Below are positions 55,372-64,000 of a DNA stretch of 64,000 nt, piece after piece; the stretch's first letter is position 1; every line of letters starts with the position of its first letter. Under the pieces are notes generated by a model. It was not told the DNA's origin and did not search any database. It saw nothing but the letters and a program-made list of their open reading frames with translations. The stretch spans positions 116,558,623 to 116,622,622 of the forward strand of contig NC_088202.1 of the NCBI RefSeq assembly GCF_037126465.1. Direction: 5' to 3'. Position numbers and translations under genes: made by a program. The DNA comes from Ornithodoros turicata (lineage: Eukaryota > Arthropoda > Arachnida > Ixodida > Argasidae).

Positions 55372-56433
55372 CATAGGTGGTCATTTTCCTGTGGCCTCAC
55401 TCATCCTCACCTCACGAAGCACAGACTTTATTGGCCTCACTCACGCTCACCAAATTTTCCTCACCAGTAACTAAACCTCAGTCGTCCTCACCCTCACATT
55501 CCATTTTATATTTTTTTATATTTTGCCCTCACAAGCCTCACCTCACGGCATCGGGATCCCGAGAGGCCTCACCATCCTCATCCTCACATGCCTTCACCTC
55601 ATGAGGCTATTCACAACACTTATGGCCTCCCGTATCTTCATCTCATGAGGGTCCTCATCCTCACGTGTCCTCACCTCATGAGGGCCCTCATGTCCTCACG
55701 GCGCGTCACGTACTTTCGCCTAATGAGGACCCACATGGCCTTACAAGTCTTCATCCTCACGTGCCCTCACCTCATGAGGGCCCTCATGGCCTCACCACCC
55801 CTCATCGTCACGAGCCCTCGCCTCGTGAATGCCCTCATGGCATGACGTGTCTTCAAGTCACTAGAAGGCACATGAGCCGGCGTTGAACTACTGTGTCGGT
55901 AGTTGGTACTAATGATACTGCGCGGCATTAAACTGTTTATAGGGTTTCGTGCTGTGCTTGGATAAATTTGGTAACAGTTGTTACTATCACAGTGAGGTTT
56001 AACGTTAGTGTTTGGCATCAACAAAGAGGAGCCCGAACCCGTCACTTCATCCGTGAGGCCCCTCATGAAATACCTCATGACCTCATTCATGAGGTGCCTC
56101 ACGAAAGGTCTCATGGCCTCAACCGTGAGGCCCCTCACGAAAGGCCTCACGGCCTCATCCATGAGGTTCCTCACGAAAGGCCTCACGGCCTCATCCGTGA
56201 GGTTCCTCACAAAGGGCCTCACGGCCTCATCCGTGAGGCTCCTCGCAGAATGTGTTGTACCCTCACGTATTGACAGCCTCACGACGACTGGCCTCATGAG
56301 GGACAATGCCTCACGGTTGTCCTCGTGAGGAACGTTCAGCGTGGTCTGGCCTCACTCACCCTCACCTCATCGTCATGAGGTGAGGGTGAGGCGTCTTCAT
56401 GAGGGTCCTCATGAGTGAGGACGCCCAGCTATG
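55372..56433. mobile_element. hAT-type element made almost wholly of CCTCATGAGG motifs
   Basis: Most of this 1062-bp block consists of short CCTCA, TCATGAGG and CCTCACGAGG units, in both orientations. The outer ends are CATAGGTGG (left) and, reverse complemented, CATAGCTGGG (right). They are flanked by TGTTGGGG (55364-55371) and CGTTGGGG (56434-56441), 7 of 8 identical. Inside 56090-56240 a 36-bp unit (CCTCACGAAAGGCCTCACGG plus TCATCCATGAGGTT-like) is tandemly repeated about five times. Only about 120 bp near 55870-56020 is unique. There is no transposase; the long frames across it are products of the repeat period. Confidence 0.8.
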
Positions 56434-56441
56434 CGTTGGGG

Positions 56442-58050
56442 TGGCAACGGGGTCACGTGATCCTGCGCCGGCGACAGACTAGCACTTTCCAAGCATTATG
56501 CCGTGTTGCCACGAAATGACCACGCCAATTCGCCATGAGAATATATGGGGCAAACTGACAACGTATTTGTGAACAGGTAATAAACAGTGGATTTTGTAGT
56601 ATCTCCAGAAGTAATTGCACTGGCGACGAGGATGGCATCACGAACCTATAAAGCAATGCATTGTTGACATGAAGTGGTACGCGAGGCCCGCTGTGTGAGA
56701 TTCTGATATGGCGCCCCACAGGAAGACAGCGTGATGGTACGTACAAATAAGTAAGGTACAAGCATGTAAGCAGCCAACTACTCACTGGACGCGTACCTGA
56801 ATTCTGCCCAAAAGACGTGGAATTTCGCAATATATATTTATCGGTTTGTAGGTTTTGCAAGAGTTAATGGGGAGTTGGGGGGGGGGAGCAACACGTAAGA
56901 AGCAGAATGAGGAAATAGCGAAGATCTGTCTACTCCACGTTCATTATGAGGTACAGCAATAGAATACCATTCTAACTAGTAGACCGCTGTTTGTTATTGT
57001 TTATGGATACGAAAGCCTTGCAGAAGGAAATATAATTGAGCAAATTTCCACCCACATAGGGGAAAGCTAGTTAGAGGAACTTTCTCGCCAAATTGTGCCC
57101 TATGCAGGTCGCAAGATTTTATATCAGTCGACATCTCACAGTTGATGGTTTAATTCAAATTATTTTCATTCATGCACATAAATTATGTTTTACAAGAGTT
57201 GATGGAATAACGCAAATGACATATTCGTAGTGGTCATCGGTTCCTCTGATATCACATCAGGATGCTCTAAGGACTGGAGCGAGCATCAGCCGTTCCTAGT
57301 GTTACGTAAACGTGTTCCGACGACATCGACACATCAGGCTTTTTGGCGTTACATCGGGAATCGTGGTGTTTATATCAGCCTGTTCTGATGTAGTTTTGTT
57401 GCACGGGCAGGAACAAAAAGTGGAAACGACATAAAAGAAATGTGAAGCATTGTCCGCACCATGGCGTTTCAGTGCGTTCGTCAGCGTTGTGGCCGTCTGC
57501 CAACCGACGCAAGCCCATTCGAAAGCGACGGACGCATAGGTTCGCCAAGTTCAATATTTGGACAGAATGACTCAAAAAATACCTGTCGTTGCCCCGGTAA
57601 CAGTGCCGCCGCCCGCTCTTGTCTTGTTTTACTTCACTTCACGTAGTCGGTTGTAAGCCTCGCGAAGTATCGTCGAAAAAGTGTGGACGTGGATTGGAAA
57701 CTCATACGTCCGTCGCAGAGAGACGCTGCACGGACGGACGTACTGAAACTCAATAGTGCGGACCAGGCTACACTACGAACCGACACTCCGTGGCACCGAA
57801 GAGATATCCCTTCCATAAGCGCATTCGGCAAAGTGAAGCATCAATTAAAGACTTCTTTGCCGTGTTTTAAAATGGTTGACCCGAACACGCAATTTTTGGG
57901 ACGCTTTTGAACGACTCCATGCGGGATCAACTTGTCTGCGAGATACGCAAGGATGCTATACGCTAGCTCAGAGAGCTCATTGGACAGAGAGTACACTATG
58001 GCATATTCGATGGAAGCGGCTTGAGGATCCACATGGACGGTCATCCTGAT
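56442..58050. other. Non-coding stretch with one dispersed repeat
   Basis: 57048-57190 is homologous to 46495-46632 (CACCCACA, GCCCTATGCAGGTCGCAA, ATCAGTCGACAT). Frames at 57461-57646 and 57683-57910 lie in a CpG-rich part but have no recognisable domain. A run of 10 G is at 56877-56886. Confidence 0.45.
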
Positions 58051-58066
58051 AGTATTTTGCCTTGAC

Positions 58067-58353
58067 CAGCTTCCGTGGCGTAGTGGCTAGGATGATCGCT
58101 TTCCATGCCGAGACTGGGAGGTGACACGGGCTCGAATCCTGTCACCGGCTGTGCTGTCTGAGGTTTTCCCTGGGCTTTCCGAAGACTTTCCAGACGAATG
58201 TCTGCACAGTTCCCCTTGAAGTCTGCCCAGGACGCACACTAGCCCCCCTGTCCCCATCTCCTTCCTGCTGTCCTCTCTCCATCTGTCCAGGTCTGTACGG
58301 CGCTCACCGCTCACGCACAGTTGCTTCGCGGCGCTAGCACGGAATAAAAAAAA
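58067..58353 (+). mobile_element. tRNA-derived SINE (family A), full length with target duplications
   Basis: The head is CTTCCGTGGCGTAGTGGCTA, the B box GGCTCGAATCCTG, then a body shared with the 12359-12648 copy and the 3' end GCGGCGCTAGCACGG followed by an A-run (58344-58354). AGTATTTTGCCTTGAC (58051-58066) and AGTATTTGCCTTGAC (58354-58368) are near-identical target duplications, so both ends are defined. Insertion was by LINE-type target-primed reverse transcription. Confidence 0.9.
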
Positions 58354-58369
58354 AGTATTTGCCTTGACA

Positions 58370-59465
58370 GGTTTGCCGTACAGTACATGGATCGATATTT
58401 CGAGAACCATTAGGAAAACTGAACATCCCCACCTTACCACTTATTGCAAACGACAGCGTGCCTTGTGTATGTGGTCTGCCGAGCGTCAATGAGCGTATGC
58501 CAATTTTTTTCCTTGCTGTGTGTTCGTCTTCCGATTTCTGTGTGGTACTTCCGCTCAGTAAACGAACGTGTATGCACAAGGGGTGAGAAGAAAGGAGCTA
58601 AATCACACACGCGCCAAGAACTACGCATTTCCGTACGTAACTTTCGAAGGTAGTAAACGTACCTATATAGCATAGCGCGAACAAAAAAACACAACAATGA
58701 ACATGACCGGTGTCGAATTACAATCGGCATTTAGACTTATTTGAAATCCTAAACGCCCACGAGATGACGCAACCGAGATAGCCTTCTACACGTACAAAGC
58801 CTCTAACGCAGCGAGTTCATATTCCCTTGCCGTCATGACCGGTGATCCTGCAGCGCATCGCATTCCCTTTATTGCTAACCTTAGCACTGTTTACGGAAAT
58901 GGAACCCTGCGATGTCGAAATTTAAGCTGCAGTGAGGGTCTACTCTTAGCTTTCCGAACGTACCGTTTTACATGCACAAAGAAATTGCAAATCTCGAATC
59001 GCTCTCGGAGATTCATACGTTGATGAAATTTCATGTTCAGCTGTGTGTCGGTTCTCCTGCTGTGTCGGCCACTTTGTGCGGATTCCTTAATACAAGGGTT
59101 CTCGCCCTACCGTTTTGTGTTTTATTGGTCTCTGGGGTCAGTGATGAATGTTTGGGCTGTGTGCTTTGAAGGCCGCACTATATCAAACGTCGTCGAGGAT
59201 GCGAGTAATTGCATTCATTATAGTGCTCAATAAAACAAAGTTCGTTGCCGATGGTCGCATGATAGTGATAATAATGATTATAACAAATGTATTTTTGATC
59301 CGGTGACTATGAATAACCGCTATGCCTGAGGATTGATTCGCCGCATAACATAAACAAAGATCACAATTACAAGCAACAGACACAGGAGACAACACTTATG
59401 AGTAGTAACACATGAAATGAGGTGGAACGAGGAGGGTAACGTGTAAGCAAGGGTAGTCAGTAATG
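58370..59465. other. Non-coding stretch
   Basis: Nothing recognised beyond short uninformative frames. Confidence 0.4.
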
Positions 59466-59754
59466 CTCATATTTTGTATTATGATAGAAATACATAATAC
59501 TTCTCAGAAATCAGTGGTATAATACTAATACGAAACACTTTCATTCTGAGGTATTACAAAACATAATACTAAAACTTGTGTGTATTACAAGAGTAGTGTT
59601 AATAGTACTCAAAGAATTGGCTAAATAGCAAGCGGGCTCATGACTATAGTAATGCATTGATATCTAAGTCGGGGGTTCTCAAGAAAGAAAAAGCAGCAAT
59701 ATACACAACTTTTAATGTAGTCATTTTTCAGTCACGTTGTATTTCAGGCAGTTT

Positions 59755-60270
59755 CATTCGGGACCCTAACGGCATTAGACGATAACGTCATTTGTTGTGC
59801 CCGTGTGGCACAGGTATTTATCTGTGTCGTACGGACACAGCAAATGACATTATCGTCTAACGCCTTTAGGATCTCGAATGGCGTTATCCACGAAGGTCGT
59901 GCCACACGTCAGTTTGTAATGACATTAAACGGCGATGATCGATGCCGCCCCGTTGGCGTCTTTTAACGTTGTGTGTGCAATTTTCAAACTAGAGCTTGTC
60001 CTTCATAAAGGAATGCTCGTGTAACCTCACATATGAAATAATCTGATCTTACACGGTACCAAGTGGTCTAATGGAAGAATAAAATTGTTACTCTGCGCAG
60101 ACAATGGGAGTGAGAGTAGGCATTTCATCGGTGAATTAGTTGTGGCGGTCTCATTAAGCAGAAACTGTCATTCAGACAAATGTCACTAAATATCTCTTTG
60201 TAGCACCGCACGAATGACATTAAGACTGAAGCCGTTAAGCACTTAATGACATTTTTCGTGCAGGTGTGTC
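59755..60270. repeat. AATGACATTA motif block with hairpin
   Basis: At 59756-59879, ATTCGGGACCCTAACGGCAT and the complementary ATGACATTATCGTCTAACGC region pair over 39 bp with about six mismatches. Further TAATGACATTA motifs follow to 60262. It looks like another motif-array element nested in the 59470-61155 interval. Confidence 0.5.
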
Positions 60271-60425
60271 CATTGGCCTATCCGATGTGATGAGATGGAG
60301 CTGATCAATTTGGAGCTATCACAGTGGACATCTTGCTCACATTGTCGCAGTGTCTTGAGTTCGTTCAGTGTGGTCGATAAAAAAAAGGGGGGGGGGGGCG
60401 TTCAAAATTGTGCCACCGTGCATGC

Positions 60426-60573
60426 TGCAACCGCCTGTAGGATTTACTGGGCTGGACGCACGGGAGGACCTCGATATTCCCGGTTGCGAAATCCCCGATC
60501 TCGAAGTTCACGTTCTTGAATCAAGGAAAACCGAGGAGAATGCTCGATTGCTTCGTAAGATGATATGCCGTGT
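60426..60573 (+). CDS. Unrecognised exon candidate
   Basis: The ATG frame reads MLQPPVGFTGLDAREDLDIP, then EVHVLESRKTEENARLLRKM and ends TAA. A GTAAGA donor-like site falls at Leu-Leu-Arg (60554-60559). The charged C-terminal part is protein-like. A run of 12 G lies immediately upstream (60387-60398), and no acceptor or family is evident. Confidence 0.3.
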
Positions 60574-61155
60574 TTAAAAACGCAACATCACTATTTAACC
60601 ACTCAAATGCAGGGGTTTTCGATGTTTGTCCAAGTGGTTTTAGCGAACCAAACTCACATTTTAGCGTCCGTTAGGCTTAGCAGGGGAGACACAAGGGTGA
60701 CAGCACGTTGGTTTGTTTATTATTTGGTTAGCACAAGTTTGGTGTTTGCATTGTTTAGGCGGGGGGGGGGGGTTCCACGTTAGTCCAAGTTCGCTGTTGG
60801 CAGTTTCCCGCGCGTGACTCTGCATTTTATAGTGAAATGACATTTATTTACAGTAGGTTATTTTGGAACGGGGATTTCGATCACTCTGTGTCGAGGTACG
60901 CCCGAACGACAGTCTGTCTCGGACGACAAAGGGCTTGTAATGTGCTGACGCATCACTAGGGACGCTGAACTAGAAGTATTTGAGGTAGCAGTTTGGAGTA
61001 AGAGAACAGTATATGGGCCTCATTTCTGTATAAATGTCAGTAAGATGTGGGAAAATGACCAATAGAGTGCACCGGTGCTTAAGACCTCTCAGTAGGTATT
61101 ACACCTTCTAGAGTATTATAAATGTAATACTTCAATTTTGTGTATTATAATCAGA

Positions 61156-61640
61156 GAGCGGATTTATATGCACTAGAAACTGTGCTTTAGGTGCCTAAAA
61201 CGGCAGTGAAAGGGGGTCAGAAAGGCACGTATTTGTAGCAAAAGGCACTAGCAATGTTGCAATATGACTTCCGTGAGGTAGACATTGGACGTGTACTTCT
61301 ACAAATAGGATGCGCCAGACCCTTCCCCTGAAATTCTATCCTATCCACATCTTCTGTGATAGTACCTGACGCGAAATGAGATGCTCAACCTTGTTTCGTC
61401 AACTAAGCCTTGACCTTAGGTCGTACTAGGATATTTCAGCAAACATGAGAGCGTTGTACTTTCCAATAGAAGTAACTACAGGCATCATGGTAATCACCTC
61501 CGAACTTAAATTACGGCAGCAAACATAGAAGGGGTTAAGAGCAACAGCAACTCGTAGGGGACGTGAACTGTCTTAGAAACTGTCAGCTGTCACATTGTTG
61601 AATGCATGAAAGCAGTACATTCTTCTTTAAATGTACTAAC
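61156..61640. other. Non-coding stretch
   Basis: No gene recognised. It ends in a (CTGTA)6 microsatellite at 61641-61671. Confidence 0.45.
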
Positions 61641-61699
61641 TGTACTGTACTGTACTGTACTGTACTGTACTTTGCTTCTTTAACTGTACTACTGTTGTA

Positions 61700-62362
61700 T
61701 CAGCCCTGCAATGTATAGGAAGCATGGGCATCCGGGGGTCTTTGGCCCCGGTAGTAGTGAGTATCCTGACGACGCTCAAGGCTCTTGGGTAAACAGGAAC
61801 ACCGGTTGGCCCTACAGTGGGTCTCCGGCCACACTGGCATTCAGGGCAACGAGGAGGCAAATTTGGCGGCTGCTGCGACCCACTGTACCTGTAGAGTCGT
61901 GCTCATTTCCTCTCCAATGGAGATAGGCGCTTCTACTTGTCTGCGTTGGTGTCATCCTTGGCCCTCCGGCAATGGTCCCATGACATCATTCAATGGTCAC
62001 TCCACCATGCAGTGGACCCGTCAGTATCATTTAAGACGTCAGGTAGCTTCCCTCGCAGTTTTACGGCACTTCTGCGGCGTCTACGACTCAACGTCGCCTT
62101 CACCCCTGTGTTCCGGGTTAAGCTGGGTTAGAGTAACACGCTGTGCCCACCTTGCCACACCCCAGCTACGATCCTCCGTATCATCGAGGACTGCGAACGG
62201 TACACTTGTGATGCCGGGTGTTTCGACGCCAACTTGAGCTCCTTGACTATAGACCATTCAGCTTGTCCAAAGTACTTGGCCCATGGAGCTGCGCATCAGT
62301 GCCGGGCTCTTCGCTCCCTTTTTGGTTTCATGCAAGCCACTGGACTCCTCGAAGAGCTCTAA
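61700..62362 (+). pseudogene. Non-LTR retrotransposon RNase H and C-terminal fragment
   Basis: Frames shift through SMGIRGSLAPVV-like sequence (61710-61760), LALQWVSGHTGIQGNEEANL (61808 on; His/Asn block), then FPRSFTALLRRLRLNVAFTP (62046-62105) and FRRQLELLDYRPFSLSKVLG (62220-62280). The layout matches 9950-10409, so both belong to one LINE lineage. At least three frameshifts. A retroposon 3'-end fragment (62435-62515) like that at 3295 follows. Confidence 0.78.
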
Positions 62363-62434
62363 ACAGAACTCGCGTACTTCGCTTCGCGTTCACCATAATT
62401 CATCCTCTCATATTAACCTCTGTGAAGTTGGGAG

Positions 62435-63026
62435 GGGGGATATATTTATTAGACGAAAAGGAAAAAAAAACGGGGGAAAGGTCAGCCAAACGAGACGTCG
62501 GCTTGCTATTCCAGAAATAAATAAATAAATAAAGATAATTAATAAATAATAAATAAATAAAAAGAAAAGAAGAGAATTAAAGAAAGAAAGAAATAGGAAG
62601 GAATAATAAATAAAGAAAGTTAAGAAATAAGAAAGAAATAAAAAGAAAAAGAATTAGGGCAATAAAGGATAAACTGACAAATGATGAAAGAAGGATGAGG
62701 TAGATTAAAGACAAAGATGACAACAACAAAAAAGTGGGGTAGGGGCCTGTGTCTACCACGAGGAAACATCCCATGTCATCATCACTTCTCCTTCATTTAT
62801 TGTTGATGTTGCTCTACTAACTTGCGTAACTAACTGTAACAAAACTTAGCTAAACGTACTTCAGTAACTTTACGTTCTCCAACGTAAAGTTCTGCCTCCT
62901 ATTACTCAGAACCGTTTTGTACGGAGATAATGATCTACTGCGATCGAAGCAACCGTTGCATGCTTGTACGAACAAATGTACTTCCGTAGCACGTCGTCTG
63001 GCACAGCTGAGCTGAAGCGCCACCAG
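62435..63026. repeat. Retroposon 3'-end copy 2 and A-rich microsatellite
   Basis: 62435-62515 repeats the 3295-3355 sequence (GGTCAGCCAAACGAGACGTC). It passes into a degenerate (AATA)n/(GAAA)n tract at 62515-62690. A perfect 11-bp hairpin (AACTTTACGTT/AACGTAAAGTT) lies at about 62866-62891. No gene. Confidence 0.6.
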
Positions 63027-63190
63027 GGAGGCTAAGTTCGTACAGTGTAGAGGTAACTTGATGCGTCGAGATAAGAAATCGGAGTATTGGACAGCGTTGC
63101 GCACGGCGCTACCCGCTGTCCAATGGACGCGTTCTGATTATTTTTCTCGACGCATCAAGCTATCTCTACACTGAACGAACTTAGCCTGCC
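63027..63190. repeat. Palindromic MITE, about 70-bp arms
   Basis: GGCTAAGTTCGTACAGTGTA at 63029 pairs with its diverged complement ending at 63188. CTTGATGCGTCGAGA is shared by both arms. The loop is about 20 bp (GCGCACGGCGC-like). It sits about 320 bp upstream of the candidate gene start at 63511. Confidence 0.8.
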
Positions 63191-63384
63191 ATTAAACAAA
63201 TGCAACGACGGTGTCTTTCCAGGACGTTGTTTACTTGTTGCACACTTTCTACACCGCGTATAGACGGCACGCGCCCCTACGTCATAGATTACGTTTCGCC
63301 ACAGCGCAAAGGATGCTGGTGGGCACTGTCAGCTTTATCAGCCAATCAACCCACGCGTTTTTCCCGCTTCTTGCCCACCACAGC

Positions 63385-63510
63385 AAAATATAACCTCGAA
63401 CCGATCTTCTCGTGACGTCACATGTTTGTAGACAGAGGGTCGTGTATAGTGTGTGGGACGGCATCGTGTGCTCGACATATACGCTTTCCATCACTTTGAA
63501 GGCGCCGTAA
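63385..63510 (+). promoter_or_regulatory. Probable promoter with CRE-type site
   Basis: A perfect GTGACGTCAC palindrome (63412-63421) is a canonical CREB/ATF-binding site, often found near start sites of mitochondrial protein genes. An AAAATATAACC lies at 63385-63395. The start codon context at 63507-63514 is GTAAATGG. Inferred from position only. Confidence 0.45.
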
Positions 63511-63655
63511 ATGGCGTTGTCTAGTCGCCCCAGCTGTTTTGCCCTATGCAGGAGCATGCTCAGTGGAGCGGGAGCTATACGAAAGTGGATATCACCTCCA
63601 ACAGTCTTTCTGGAGAAAGCTTCTGGGCAGTTCCTACGAAGGCATGCTTCGTCCG
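63511..63655 (+). CDS. First coding exon of a nuclear gene for a mitochondrial protein
   Basis: The ATG frame begins MALSSRPSCFALCRSMLSGA and continues with IRKWISPPTVFLEKASGQ and FLRRHASS. The first 34 residues have no acidic residue, are rich in Ser, Ala, Leu and spaced Arg, and the RRHASS segment looks like a processing-site region, so a mitochondrial targeting presequence is likely. A GTGAGA donor follows the first base of codon 49 (63656-63661), giving a phase-1 intron; reading on without splicing stays open to 63783. The mature protein lies beyond the window, so its identity is unknown. An opposite frame (63282-63803, minus) is taken as a shadow. Confidence 0.55.
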
Positions 63656-63921
63656 GTGAGAAAGCACTGATGATACGTTGGACAGCGGAGCAAAATACCG
63701 TACTGCTTCCAGGCACGTATATATCCCATCGTGTAATACTGGTCTGGACTAGTAGAGCAACGTTTGACGGTCGGTCCTTTTGAGGGGCACTTAAGGAAGA
63801 CATTATTCACTGGTGATATACACTGGTCTACGCGGTCTTGTAATTATTTCTGACCCTATTGTATAGCGGGTAAAGCCCGTGCATAAAGCATGTGATGTGA
63901 GTCATGTTGGGATCAGAGTTG

Positions 63922-64000
63922 CGGAATTAAAATTCCGGAATTGGAATGATTCCGGAATGATGCCCTGTTTTTACCGCACCGGAACGGAATGGGAATGGAG
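63922..64000. mobile_element. Left end of a GGAATTCC-motif element, cut by the window edge
   Basis: CAGAGTTGCGGAATTAAAA is followed by repeated GGAAT/ATTCC units (AATTCCGGAATTGG, ATTCCGGAATGAT). The CAG start and palindromic motif array match the hAT-type elements in this window. GTTGGGAT just before it is a candidate target duplication that can be tested in downstream sequence. Confidence 0.5.

Larger units (their letters stand above)
59470..61155. mobile_element. Possible element with TATTAC/GTAATA arrays
   Basis: TATTAC, GTATTAT and TAATACT motifs fill 59480-59600 and recur in inverted sense at 61090-61150. The left border CAGTAATGCTCATATTTTG resembles the hAT ends elsewhere, but the right terminus and a target duplication were not found. 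It contains the 59755-60270 repeat block and the exon candidate at 60426-60573. Confidence 0.4.

Noticed and set aside
55600..56300. CRISPR-like or satellite array
   Set aside because: Repeat units are degenerate, occur in both orientations and have no uniform spacers. The block has transposon-like borders with 8-bp flanks, and the genome is eukaryotic.
55767..56306. 179-codon minus-strand open frame with a repeated RPFVRNLTDEAV-type peptide
   Set aside because: It is produced by the 36-bp period (a multiple of three) of the CCTCATGAGG array. Plus-strand frames across the same repeat are equally open, so it is not evidence of a protein.
62577..62774. Leu/Ser/Phe-rich minus-strand frame resembling a membrane protein
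   Set aside because: It is the translation of an A-rich GAAA/AATA microsatellite on the opposite strand.
63282..63803. 173-codon minus-strand frame
   Set aside because: It lies antisense to the presequence exon and crosses its promoter. No family features, and the plus strand has start, presequence and donor in order.

Overview
The window is eukaryotic, intron-rich and dominated by repeats. It most resembles a tick (or closely related chelicerate) nuclear genome. The reasons are several tRNA-derived SINE families of the kind described from ticks, I-type LINEs with RNase H domains, the 3' end of a Penelope-like element, a wide mix of cut-and-paste DNA elements, and one exon of an arthropod beat-type immunoglobulin protein. 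The species cannot be fixed from this sequence. No prokaryotic features, rRNA genes, CRISPR array or convincing host tRNA gene were seen.

Host coding content is very sparse. On the left, a minus-strand exon (1841-2046) with good splice sites encodes most of a beat-family immunoglobulin domain. At the right edge, a plus-strand first exon (63511-63655), downstream of a GTGACGTCAC site, encodes a strong mitochondrial presequence. Between them are four weak, unrecognised exon or ORF candidates (near 3.1, 33.5, 35.0 and 60.4 kb). Much of the rest looks like intron or intergenic DNA.

The mobile layer, left to right, is as follows. Hairpin repeats lie at 2.6, 4.4 and 5.5 kb and a long-inverted-repeat TA element at 6.4-7.1 kb. 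A broken ZMYM1-like/DUF4371 transposase (8.5-9.9 kb) is abutted by a LINE RNase H relic (9.95-10.4 kb). A SINE follows at 12.4 kb, then a hAT element with a perfect 8-bp target duplication and a surviving transposase C-terminus (15.3-16.3 kb). Next are a CGAACC-rich hAT-type element (16.6-17.7 kb), a Penelope-like 3' end (18.6 kb), a T2/Kolobok-like TTAA element (21.2-21.9 kb) and the main LINE (22.9-26.0 kb, minus, several stops and frameshifts). More motif-array elements sit at 29.1-29.9, 30.6-31.6 and 34.0-34.7 kb. A mariner-type foldback is at 37.0-38.0 kb, a SINE at 39.4-39.7 kb, a possible LTR with primer-binding site at 41.8 kb, and Harbinger-like and hAT-like MITEs at 43.7-44.9 kb. LINE fragments at 49.1-50.8 kb are followed by a Helentron-type endonuclease relic (50.9-51.8 kb). 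The last large elements are a CCTCATGAGG element (55.4-56.4 kb), a SINE with clean duplications (58.07-58.35 kb), TATTAC and AATGACATTA elements (59.5-61.2 kb), and a LINE 3' end (61.7-62.4 kb).

The most interesting theme is that at least five unrelated-looking elements share one design. Each has hAT-like ends (most with 8-bp flanking duplications) and dense arrays of one short, degenerate, self-complementary motif, and each element has its own motif: GTAATTAC, AGTATTT, AAGTACTT, CGAACCGGTTCG or CCTCATGAGG. Further arrays at 46.3, 59.8 and 63.9 kb may belong to the same class. This reads as a set of hAT families whose transposase-binding sites have been amplified and have diverged separately.
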